In this document: positions 1-5,356 of the stretch, in pieces
Layout: each line of letters starts with the position of its first letter
Numbering within the stretch: the stretch's first letter is position 1
Assembly: GCA_029938515.1 (NCBI GenBank)
Contig: JAOZUU010000226.1
Span: 1 to 5,356 of the forward strand
Direction: 5' to 3'
Length of the DNA stretch: 5,356 nucleotides
Source: Desulfobacterales bacterium
Lineage (GTDB): Bacteria; Desulfobacterota; Desulfobacteria; Desulfobacterales; QNYZ01
The notes under the pieces: model-generated
Seen by the model: only the letters and a program-made list of their open reading frames with translations
The model's database searches: none
Told to the model about the DNA's origin: nothing
Position numbers and translations under genes: made by a program

Positions 1-81
1 GAACCAGAATCCGGCGCAATCTTGTGGATTTATTTCTTTCCGGGGACCTAACATCAAAGTTATCCTGAAACCCTATAATTA

Positions 82-180
82 GCCACAGACCCACACGGAC
101 TTACACAGACTATTTTTTTTAAAAAACAGGTGGACCGGAGTGGGGGAACCCGTCTGTGTGCGTCCGTGTGGGTCTGTGGC
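82..180. repeat. Long imperfect inverted repeat (two 29-bp arms, 41-bp centre)
   Basis: The left arm is 82-110 and the right arm is 152-180. The reverse complement of the left arm matches the right arm at 27 of 29 positions; the only mismatches are the two adjacent bases at 101-102 against 160-161. The centre (111-151) holds a T8A6 tract and a G-rich stretch. Each arm is itself made of three 10-bp units of the form NNACACRGAC or its complement. Transcribed from either strand, this would fold into a very stable hairpin. It lies 65 bases upstream of the mpl start codon. The form resembles a non-coding interspersed palindromic element (REP- or MITE-like). No transposase, terminal target duplication or coding capacity is visible. 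A short T5 run at 187-191 follows the right arm, so a terminator role for an upstream rightward transcript is possible but weak. Confidence 0.85.
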
Positions 181-245
181 CAATAATTTTTACGTTCTAA
201 TTGGTCTTTGTGTATCGAAACGGCCTGTGATATGACCTGCCATCA

Positions 246-1667
246 ATGGACCCGAATAAAAACCAAATTCCGTCGAATGTCAAAACAATTCACCTGATCG
301 CCATCTGCGGGACGGGCATGGCCGCCCTGGCCGTGATGCTCAAGGACCTGGGCTACCAGGTTACCGGTTCGGATCGAAATGTCTATCCACCCATGAGCAC
401 GTTTCTCGGCGATCATGGCATCCCCATCATCGCAGGGTTCGATTCCGCCAACCTGGATCGGCATCCGGATCTGGTCATCGTGGGGAACGCCATTACCCGG
501 GACAATCCCGAAGCGGTGCGGCTGGCCGAATTGGGACTGTTTTATTGTTCCATGCCCCAGGCGGTGAACCATTTTTTAGCGAATCATAAAAAAACATTAA
601 TCGTCACCGGCACCCACGGAAAAACCACCACATCGTCCCTCCTGGTCTGGCTGTTGTATGCGGCCGGACTGGACCCATCTTTTATAATCGGCGGAATCCT
701 TCAAAATTTTAACAGTAACCACCGCCTCGGCAGCGGCGAATTCGTCGTTATCGAAGGGGATGAATACGACACGGCCTTTTTTGACAAAGGACCCAAGTTT
801 CTTCACTATCGCCCCCATTCGGCCATTATCACCGGTGTGGAATTCGATCACGCCGATATTTTTACCGATTTGAGCCATGTAATGGATGCGTTTAAGCGGT
901 TTCTGAACGGGTTGCCGGATCACTGTCAGGTGTTCGCCTTCGACGGGGACAAAAATACGGCACATCTCATCGAGACCCGACCCGCCATCGTTAAAAAATA
1001 CGGCCTGCAACCCGGTTCAGCGTGGCGTCTGGGATCGACGGCCATTGAAAATGGCTGGAATAATTTTGAGATATTCAAGGGACCATCGCTTTTCGGACGA
1101 TTCCGTATCCGCATGGCCGGACGCCACAATCTATTGAATACTCTGGCCGCCGTGGCCGTGGCCGATCGATTGGGGATCACGCCAGCAGTAATCGCCGACG
1201 CATTGGAAAGCTTTACAGGAATCCGGCGACGCCAGGAAGTGCGGGGCATTAAAAATAATATCACCGTCATCGATGACTTCGCCCATCACCCCACCGCCGT
1301 GGCTGAGACCATTAAGGCTATCCGCGGCCATTATCCCGATGGGCGCTTGATCGCCGTTTTTGAACCCCGGACCCATACCAGTATGCGCAGCGTATTTCAA
1401 AAAACATACAGCGAGGTGTTCGATTCAGCGGATATCATTTGTATCCGGGCCCCTTCCCTGCTGCATAAAGTACCGCCGGATCAACAATTTTCATCGCAGA
1501 AACTGGTGAACGACCTGATTCGTCGCAAAAAAGATGCCCATCATTTCGATACGACGGGAAAGATCATAGATTATCTTGAAGAAACCGCTGTATCGGGTGA
1601 CGTCGTCCTGGTGATGTCCAACGGCGGGTTCGATAATATCCATGAACGGCTGTTGAAAAGATTGTAA
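246..1667 (+). CDS. mpl: UDP-N-acetylmuramate:L-alanyl-gamma-D-glutamyl-meso-diaminopimelate ligase (Mpl)
   Basis: Cytoplasmic Mur-ligase-family enzyme of peptidoglycan recycling. Mpl joins the recovered tripeptide L-Ala-gamma-D-Glu-meso-DAP to UDP-MurNAc using ATP, by-passing MurC, MurD and MurE. The 473 residues are close to the 457 of E. coli Mpl. Visible landmarks are the N-terminal Rossmann-like motif CGTGMAAL (21-28) with GSD (41-43), the P-loop TGTHGKTTT (121-129), the acidic motif EGDEYDTAFFDK (170-181), HNLLN (294-298), DDFAHHPT (343-350), EPRTHTSM (373-380) and SNGGFDNIH (458-466). The EGDEYDTAFFDK form separates Mpl from its close relative MurC, which usually has EADESD there. An in-frame TGA at 228-230 limits extension, and 246 is the only ATG that keeps the whole nucleotide-binding fold. 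No clear Shine-Dalgarno precedes it. The gene is followed by a 220-base gap, so it is probably transcribed separately from crcB. Confidence 0.95.
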   Translation: MDPNKNQIPSNVKTIHLIAICGTGMAALAVMLKDLGYQVTGSDRNVYPPMSTFLGDHGIPIIAGFDSANLDRHPDLVIVGNAITRDNPEAVRLAELGLFYCSMPQAVNHFLANHKKTLIVTGTHGKTTTSSLLVWLLYAAGLDPSFIIGGILQNFNSNHRLGSGEFVVIEGDEYDTAFFDKGPKFLHYRPHSAIITGVEFDHADIFTDLSHVMDAFKRFLNGLPDHCQVFAFDGDKNTAHLIETRPAIVKKYGLQPGSAWRLGSTAIENGWNNFEIFKGPSLFGRFRIRMAGRHNLLNTLAAVAVADRLGITPAVIADALESFTGIRRRQEVRGIKNNITVIDDFAHHPTAVAETIKAIRGHYPDGRLIAVFEPRTHTSMRSVFQKTYSEVFDSADIICIRAPSLLHKVPPDQQFSSQKLVNDLIRRKKDAHHFDTTGKIIDYLEETAVSGDVVLVMSNGGFDNIHERLLKRL

Positions 1668-1675
1668 GCAGGAAA

Positions 1676-1703
1676 TTTGTGATTTATGATTTGTGATTGG
1701 TGA
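1676..1703. repeat. 7-bp tandem repeat, four units
   Basis: Four consecutive 7-base units read TTTGTGA, TTTATGA, TTTGTGA and TTGGTGA, beginning 9 bases after the mpl stop codon. Units 1 and 3 are identical, and units 2 and 4 each differ from them by one base. The tract lies in non-coding DNA between mpl and crcB. It is most simply a slippage-type or degenerate dispersed repeat. No function can be read from it. Confidence 0.75.
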
Positions 1704-1754
1704 GTTTTTTCCATCATCCCTCAAGAAGATACCGAGTCTTATGGGTAAGCAGAA

Positions 1755-1778
1755 TTCGATTTCGATCCCGATTTCGAT
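1755..1778. repeat. 6-bp tandem repeat, four units (TTCGAT)
   Basis: Four 6-base units read TTCGAT, TTCGAT, CCCGAT and TTCGAT in the non-coding gap between mpl and crcB, 110 bases before the crcB start. The third unit differs in its first two bases. A fifth, decayed unit (TTGGAA) may follow at 1779-1784. The 6-bp period would suit a coding repeat, but the only open frame across it has no other protein-like character. Confidence 0.7.
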
Positions 1779-1887
1779 TTGGAATTTCGTTGAATGCTTG
1801 GAATTTGAGATTTTAGTTACAAAATACCTCGGCAGAGCCATCTATTTTGACCTATCTCAAAAAAAGGTTTTTCAGGATAAATAAAAC

Positions 1888-2280
1888 ATGGATGCTGCGG
1901 TTAAACTCCTTATCATCGGTCTGGGTGGATTCATCGGGGCCGTGTTTCGGTATCTGGTGAGCAGCGTGACCCAGGCCGCTTCCGGCAGTGCGGTTTTTCC
2001 GTACGGGACGATGTGTGTCAATCTGACGGGTTGTTTTGTAATCGGTTTTTTTTCTCTTATTGTGGAAACCCGGGGCATGCTGACCGCGGAAACCCGGTTG
2101 TTTCTTTTCATCGGGCTGTTGGGATCTTTTACGACTTTTTCAACTTTCGGCCATGAAACTTTTAACCTGATTCGTGAGGGACGGCCGGTTTTGGCGGGGA
2201 TAAACGCATCGGCCCATCTGATCCTGGGCCTGTTGTGTGTCTGGCTCGGGCGCCAAACGGCGTTCCTTATCTGGAGGTGA
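1888..2280 (+). CDS. crcB: CrcB/FluC family fluoride ion channel
   Basis: Small inner-membrane protein of the FluC (CrcB) family. These proteins form dual-topology homodimers with two fluoride pores and let toxic cytoplasmic fluoride leak out. The 130-residue length is typical. Four hydrophobic segments are visible at about 5-25, 38-60, 70-90 and 100-122. Family signatures are GGFIGAVFRY (13-22, with conserved Arg21), YGTMCVNLTGCF (39-50, with conserved Asn45) and GLLGSFTTFSTF (76-87). The last holds the sodium-site loop and the two pore phenylalanines, here Phe81 and Phe84. The ATG at 1888 has AGGA at 1874-1877 as a plausible ribosome binding site. A single crcB copy is consistent with a homodimer. 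It is coupled to the DUF190 gene downstream. I see no fluoride riboswitch in the 220-base leader. Family assignment is firm; activity is inferred. Confidence 0.95.
   Translation: MDAAVKLLIIGLGGFIGAVFRYLVSSVTQAASGSAVFPYGTMCVNLTGCFVIGFFSLIVETRGMLTAETRLFLFIGLLGSFTTFSTFGHETFNLIREGRPVLAGINASAHLILGLLCVWLGRQTAFLIWR
2273..2280 (+). promoter_or_regulatory. Strong Shine-Dalgarno of the DUF190 gene, overlapping the crcB stop
   Basis: GGAGGTGA at 2273-2280 is a near-perfect Shine-Dalgarno. Its GGAGG core ends 5 bases before the ATG at 2283, and its final TGA is the crcB stop codon. This fixes the DUF190 start at 2283 in preference to the upstream in-frame ATG at 2235, which lies inside crcB. It also implies translational coupling of the two genes. 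Confidence 0.85.
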
Positions 2281-2282
2281 TC

Positions 2283-2618
2283 ATGCAGCTCCCGGAAAAA
2301 GGCTGTTTACTGAGAATCCATATCGGCGAAAAAAACCGGCATGAAGGTAAGCCGCTTTACAGCTGGATTGTTCACAAGGCCAGGGAGGCCGGGATGGCCG
2401 GTGCCACCGTTCTACGCGGCATGATGGGTTACGGCGCCAGCAGCCGTATCAAAACCGCTTCAATTTTATCTATATCCGAAGACCTTCCGATCATTATTGA
2501 ACTGGTGGACACCCGGGAGCAACTGGAACAATTTCTCCATCTCATTGAGCCGGTGATCGGCGAAGGTCTGACAACCATGGAAAAAGTAAATATCCACTTT
2601 TACCGCTCGGGCAGCTAA
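2283..2618 (+). CDS. DUF190 family protein (PII-like fold), partner of CrcB
   Basis: A 111-residue soluble protein of the DUF190 family, for which I know no established biochemical function. The family is often encoded beside crcB, and its structures resemble the small trimeric PII signalling proteins. Visible family features are the start GCLLRIHIGEKNRHEGKPLY (7-26), the glycine-rich GATVLRGMMGYGASS (40-54), LPIIIELVDTREQ (68-80) and VNIHFYR (102-108). There is no signal peptide or membrane segment, so it should be cytoplasmic. It starts 2 bases after the crcB stop and has a strong ribosome binding site, so both proteins are probably made from one transcript. A role as a ligand-sensing regulator of the fluoride channel, or as a second fluoride-response component, is inference from context and fold only. 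Confidence 0.9.
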   Translation: MQLPEKGCLLRIHIGEKNRHEGKPLYSWIVHKAREAGMAGATVLRGMMGYGASSRIKTASILSISEDLPIIIELVDTREQLEQFLHLIEPVIGEGLTTMEKVNIHFYRSGS

Positions 2619-2716
2619 GTAGATGTGTTCTTAATTACAGTGACATATGCATATGGCTATTTGAACGAAATAAACCAGACGCCAAGATCGCAAAGGAGTT
2701 TATTCCGCGACCCTTA
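2619..2716. other. Convergent intergenic gap with a short palindrome and a dispersed-repeat-like piece
   Basis: This 98-base gap separates two convergent genes. It contains a perfect 12-base palindrome, CATATGCATATG, at 2644-2655. It also contains GACGCCAAGATCGCAAAGGA at 2678-2697, which resembles the 'gcaaagacgccaag' type of dispersed repeat found between genes in many environmental proteobacterial genomes. I see no strong GC-rich hairpin followed by a T-run on either strand, so the termination sites of both converging transcripts are not evident. Confidence 0.4.
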
Positions 2717-4834
2717 CTATTCAAAAAGGGTAATCACGGGTTCTCTTTGTATAAGATCGATGGCAGAGCCTGCGTTGCGCGCCGCTTCAGGAAATACATC
2801 CGAAATGTTTCGGATATGCATGAGGTTGTCTGATGTCCTCAGGATCAGCCTGGCGAGATCCCCTTCGGCTAATTCGGACATTGCAAGAACTTCTTCCCAT
2901 GGCATGCCTGATGCCCATGCATGTATGGTCACCGCAGGTCTCAGATATAAGGGCTTTAAACCAAAACCTTTTGAAATCATGCTATTTGCAAATGGTCGAA
3001 GCCCTTTTTTGATATCAAGAAAAACCGACACAAGTTCTTTGGGGATATGTCTACTGTTCAGCCTTTCATCTCTGGAGTCCTTTTCATTTACAAAGGAAGC
3101 GATTACCCCGGCAAGAAGGGCAGGATTGGATTCAGGGAAAAGACCAAGCCTGAACCCTTCGGCCACTGTCAGCGGCTGATCGATTCTCAACCTTGACGCC
3201 CATACTCCATCGTCGGTTAGTATATCATCTTCAGATACATAATCATTTTCTTTCAGAAAATTAAGATGCTGCAGGAAATCTCGCCACAGGTAACTGCTGT
3301 TGTCGTCAAAAAAATTCAGGGTTTTCTTTTTATTGCTTTTTTTCGCAAGAAGGTATGTGGCGAAAGATTTTTCCAGCATTTCGGCTATCTGTCCCGGGGT
3401 ATGAGAAAGAAGAAGGTTCAGCACCATGGAAAAATCAATCCTGATCTGACTGTGAACATGTGAAGGAGGCGCTCCAATAAGTTTTGAGACAAGTCTCAGG
3501 TCCATGAATTTACCGGGGAGAACGACTGCAAAACCTATTTTATCCTTGCCTCTCCTTCCACACCTTCCGGTCATCTGGTGAAACTCAGTGGGATTTAACG
3601 AAAGGAATTCCGTTCCGTTGTAACGGTCCGAGTTTAATATTACAACCGTCCTTGCTGGAAAGTTTACCCCTGCGGCAACTGTAGAAGTGGCAAAGACCAC
3701 ATCAAGAAGCCCCTCGGACATCAGGGTTTCCACAACAATCTTCCATGAGGGTAGCTGCCCGCTGTGATGGGAACCTGCGGCAAGATGTTCAAGGTGCCAA
3801 AGCTGCCTGTGGTTCGAAAGGTGGGGACTCTGACCCATGAGTTCCTCGATTCTGCTGATAAGCTTTTCTTTTCTGCCGGGATCACTGGCGAGGCCCTTAC
3901 CTGTGCAGAGTTCAAGGGCATTATTGCAGTCCTTGCGGGACTTTAAAAAGAAGATTGCCGGTAGCAGCTTGTATTTTCTCAGGACACGGATAATATCTCC
4001 CATTGGCGGGAGTTTTTGAGGCGGCGCAAGTACAGGCGGATTATCGCTCTGAATATATGACACTACTTTTTTATTCAGGACACTTTTTTTATTCTGCCCC
4101 CCGTGTTTGACAAGGGGAAAAAGCGTGCCGGTAGGGTGGAAAAAGAGGTGGTGCAGTGGAACAGGTCTCTCTTTTTCTTCTACGATAAGGCATTCCTTTG
4201 ATCGTATCGATTCAAGCCAGGCGGCAATCTGGTTTGCGTTTCCTATGGTTGCCGAAAGCATCAGAAGCGGTATCCTTGCCGGCAGGTATATCATTATCTC
4301 TTCCCATACGACACCCCTTGATTCGTCTCCCAAAAAATGGGCTTCGTCAAGGATCACGAGGTCTGCATCAAGGTCTTCACCTTTGTACATTGCGTCGTAA
4401 AGATGATTTCGCAAAATTTCGGCTGTTCCGACAATAACAGGGGATTCGGTGTTTTCTTTTCTGTCACCCGTGAGGATACCCACATAATCTTCGCCGAAAA
4501 TTTCGCAGAAATGCGAATAGATACCATTGGAGAGCGCTTTCAAGGGCGTTGCATACCATGCTTTGCCATTTTTGCCGAGAATCCGTGATACAGCCTGTTC
4601 CGCTATCCATGTTTTTCCGGCACCGGTCGGAGCTGTAACCAGACAGTCCGAATGTTCAATGGCGGCGATAGCTTCCAGTTGGAACGGATCAGGTTCGAAT
4701 GGTTTTTCCTCAGGTACGCCTATGGATTGAAAAACCTTTCTTAACTGTGAGTCTGCGCCCGGTATTATTTTACGCGGCATCAATATTTTTTTAGGACGTC
4801 TTGCGGGTCTTTTCTGGCGATATTTTCTCTGCAT
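2717..4834 (-). CDS. Ski2/Mtr4-like DEAH-box superfamily-2 helicase with C-terminal DSHCT region
   Basis: A 705-residue ATP-dependent helicase, probably acting on RNA in the cytoplasm. Core motifs appear in order: DPFQLEAI (48-55, Q-motif-like), APTGAGKT (68-75, motif I), TPLKALSN (96-103, Ia), GTAEILRN (136-143, Ib), DEAH (163-166, II), SAT (194-196, III), FFLKSRKDC (295-303, IV), ATSTVAAGVNFPAR (382-395, V) and QMTGRCGRRG (420-429, VI). The C-terminal part (about 555-700) includes HAWASGMPWEEV (638-649) and EGDLARLILRTSDNLMHI (657-674), which match the DSHCT region typical of Ski2/Mtr4/Dob1 helicases. There is no large insertion that would form the eukaryotic arch. The first 22 residues contain 11 Lys/Arg. 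The start at 4834 has only a weak AGG upstream; Met19 is an alternative. The DNA is more AT-rich than the neighbouring genes. Family placement is firm, but the substrate is unknown; DNA or another RNA role cannot be excluded. Confidence 0.92.
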   Translation of the reverse strand: MQRKYRQKRPARRPKKILMPRKIIPGADSQLRKVFQSIGVPEEKPFEPDPFQLEAIAAIEHSDCLVTAPTGAGKTWIAEQAVSRILGKNGKAWYATPLKALSNGIYSHFCEIFGEDYVGILTGDRKENTESPVIVGTAEILRNHLYDAMYKGEDLDADLVILDEAHFLGDESRGVVWEEIMIYLPARIPLLMLSATIGNANQIAAWLESIRSKECLIVEEKERPVPLHHLFFHPTGTLFPLVKHGGQNKKSVLNKKVVSYIQSDNPPVLAPPQKLPPMGDIIRVLRKYKLLPAIFFLKSRKDCNNALELCTGKGLASDPGRKEKLISRIEELMGQSPHLSNHRQLWHLEHLAAGSHHSGQLPSWKIVVETLMSEGLLDVVFATSTVAAGVNFPARTVVILNSDRYNGTEFLSLNPTEFHQMTGRCGRRGKDKIGFAVVLPGKFMDLRLVSKLIGAPPSHVHSQIRIDFSMVLNLLLSHTPGQIAEMLEKSFATYLLAKKSNKKKTLNFFDDNSSYLWRDFLQHLNFLKENDYVSEDDILTDDGVWASRLRIDQPLTVAEGFRLGLFPESNPALLAGVIASFVNEKDSRDERLNSRHIPKELVSVFLDIKKGLRPFANSMISKGFGLKPLYLRPAVTIHAWASGMPWEEVLAMSELAEGDLARLILRTSDNLMHIRNISDVFPEAARNAGSAIDLIQREPVITLFE

Positions 4835-4910
4835 TGCTGTTTACAGCCTGGCAATCATTTTTATGTTTAAGTTTTAGGTGGAAAAGATAATTTCAGCATT
4901 TGAAATGGAA
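4835..4910. other. 76-base gap between the ybaK-like gene and the helicase gene
   Basis: Both flanking genes are on the minus strand. The gap contains a small inverted repeat (ATTTCA at 4890-4895, TGAAAT at 4901-4906, 5-base loop) just past the ybaK-like stop codon. It has no GC-rich stem and no following T-run on the minus strand, so it is not a convincing terminator. I cannot point to a clear promoter for the helicase. Read-through from the ybaK-like gene is possible. Confidence 0.35.
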
Positions 4911-5356
4911 TTACTCTGAAAGCGCCACTACCTCCGCCCCGGTCACCCGGATCAGCTCGGCGGCATCGAGACGCATCATGGCGTTGATCTCCCCTCCCCC
5001 GCCGAAAATTGTCTTCTGCTTGACCACGGCCGGATCCACCAGGGTACGCAACTTCCGCATATGACCGAACGGCGGCATGCTGCCCACAACGTAACCGGTA
5101 ATGGCCAGCGCCTGCTCAGGGCTGGCAAACTTTACCCGTTTTCTTCCCAGGCCAAGGTGACCGGCAATTTTTTTTCGATCCACCCGGTTCAGACCGTTAT
5201 TAATCACCAGCAGCGATTCGTCCGGCGTGTTAAAAACCAGCGATTTGATGATCTGGTCGGTCGCAACCTCCAATGCCCGGGCCGCATCGCCCACCGTCGG
5301 CGTATGTTCGTCCAGGGGCAGGATGGTGGCCTCGATATCGTTTTCATCGATAAATT
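4911..5356 (-). CDS. YbaK/EbsC-type aminoacyl-tRNA deacylase (N-terminus beyond the window)
   Basis: Partial gene. The frame stays open to the right edge, giving 147 visible residues that begin FIDENDIEATILPLDEHTPT. Members of this family hydrolyse wrongly charged tRNAs in trans, for example Cys- or Ala-tRNA(Pro), using a conserved lysine. Here the lysine is in QIIKSLVF (visible residues 34-41, Lys37). Other family hallmarks are PTVGDAARAL (19-28), GYVVGSMPPFGH, which carries the conserved glycine-proline loop, and the C-terminal FGGGGEINAMMRL. A GTG at 5292-5294 could be read as a start, but the sequence before it (HTPTV) is itself conserved in the family, so the true start lies upstream, probably 8-20 residues beyond the edge. 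The C-terminus is complete, ending in TAA. The exact substrate class (YbaK, ProX or PrdX-like) cannot be decided from what is visible. Confidence 0.9.
   Translation of the reverse strand, partial: FIDENDIEATILPLDEHTPTVGDAARALEVATDQIIKSLVFNTPDESLLVINNGLNRVDRKKIAGHLGLGRKRVKFASPEQALAITGYVVGSMPPFGHMRKLRTLVDPAVVKQKTIFGGGGEINAMMRLDAAELIRVTGAEVVALSE

Noticed and set aside
1..80. Possible C-terminal tail of an upstream rightward gene (frame 3 reads TRIRRNLVDLFLSGDLTSKLS, stop 64-66; frames 1 and 2 also open from the edge)
   Set aside because: Only 16-26 codons are visible, all three forward frames are open from the edge, and no tail is recognisable as a family, so no frame can be chosen.
81..180. 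CRISPR-like repeat array
   Set aside because: The units are 10 bp with no spacers and are arranged as mirrored arms, which is a palindromic element and not a CRISPR.
597..1400. Several minus-strand open frames within mpl
   Set aside because: They are antisense shadows of a gene with complete Mur-ligase motifs.
1718..1745. Weak hairpin (CCC..AAGA / TCTT..GGG) after mpl
   Set aside because: Two central mismatches and no T-run follow it, so it is not a credible terminator.
1693..1884. 63-codon open frame between mpl and crcB
   Set aside because: It crosses both short tandem repeats, giving a low-complexity SISIPISI stretch, has no ribosome binding site and matches no family that I recognise.
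1668..1887. Fluoride riboswitch upstream of crcB
   Set aside because: I looked for the conserved GGCGATG-type start and the CTGATGGCC-type pseudoknot segment and saw neither. The gap instead holds short tandem repeats.
2235..2282. Longer DUF190 start at 2235
   Set aside because: It would lie inside crcB without a ribosome binding site, whereas the ATG at 2283 has a strong one and gives the normal family N-terminus.
2625..3179. 184-codon forward open frame overlapping the helicase 3' end
   Set aside because: It is the antisense shadow of the helicase, which has all its helicase motifs on the other strand. The forward translation is serine/arginine-rich with no family features.
4911..5294. 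Complete ybaK-like gene starting at the GTG at 5294
   Set aside because: The frame is open beyond it to the edge, and the preceding residues (LPLDEHTPT) match the conserved family start region, so the gene is cut by the window.

Overview
This 5.36-kb window looks like chromosomal DNA from a Gram-negative, DAP-type bacterium. A Desulfobacterota (Desulfosarcina/Desulfobacter-like) origin is my best guess. It rests on the style of the proteins and on the short degenerate repeats between the genes, which I associate with such genomes. The assignment is an inference and not proven. All five coding regions fall in recognisable families, and four are complete.

Layout, left to right. Bases 1-245 hold no convincing gene, but they carry a striking imperfect inverted repeat (82-180) built from 10-bp units. 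Bases 246-1667 (+) encode Mpl, the murein tripeptide ligase of peptidoglycan recycling. A 220-base gap (1668-1887) contains two short tandem repeats, one of 7-bp and one of 6-bp units. Bases 1888-2280 (+) encode a CrcB/FluC fluoride channel. It is followed after 2 bases by a DUF190 gene (2283-2618, +) whose Shine-Dalgarno overlaps the crcB stop codon. Bases 2619-2716 form a convergent gap. Bases 2717-4834 (-) encode a Ski2/Mtr4-like superfamily-2 helicase with a C-terminal DSHCT region. Bases 4911-5356 (-) encode a YbaK-type aminoacyl-tRNA deacylase whose N-terminus lies beyond the right edge.

Functionally the window is a mixture: cell-wall recycling, fluoride export with an uncharacterised partner, a probable RNA helicase, and a tRNA-editing protein. 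The only firm operon is crcB-DUF190. The ybaK-like gene and the helicase share a strand with a 76-base gap and could be co-transcribed. The helicase block is visibly more AT-rich than mpl or the ybaK-like gene, which raises the possibility of separate acquisition.

I did not find a clearly new multi-gene system. The items most worth following are the inverted repeat upstream of mpl, the tightly coupled FluC-DUF190 pair without a visible fluoride riboswitch, and the compact bacterial Ski2-like helicase with a strongly basic N-terminal tail.
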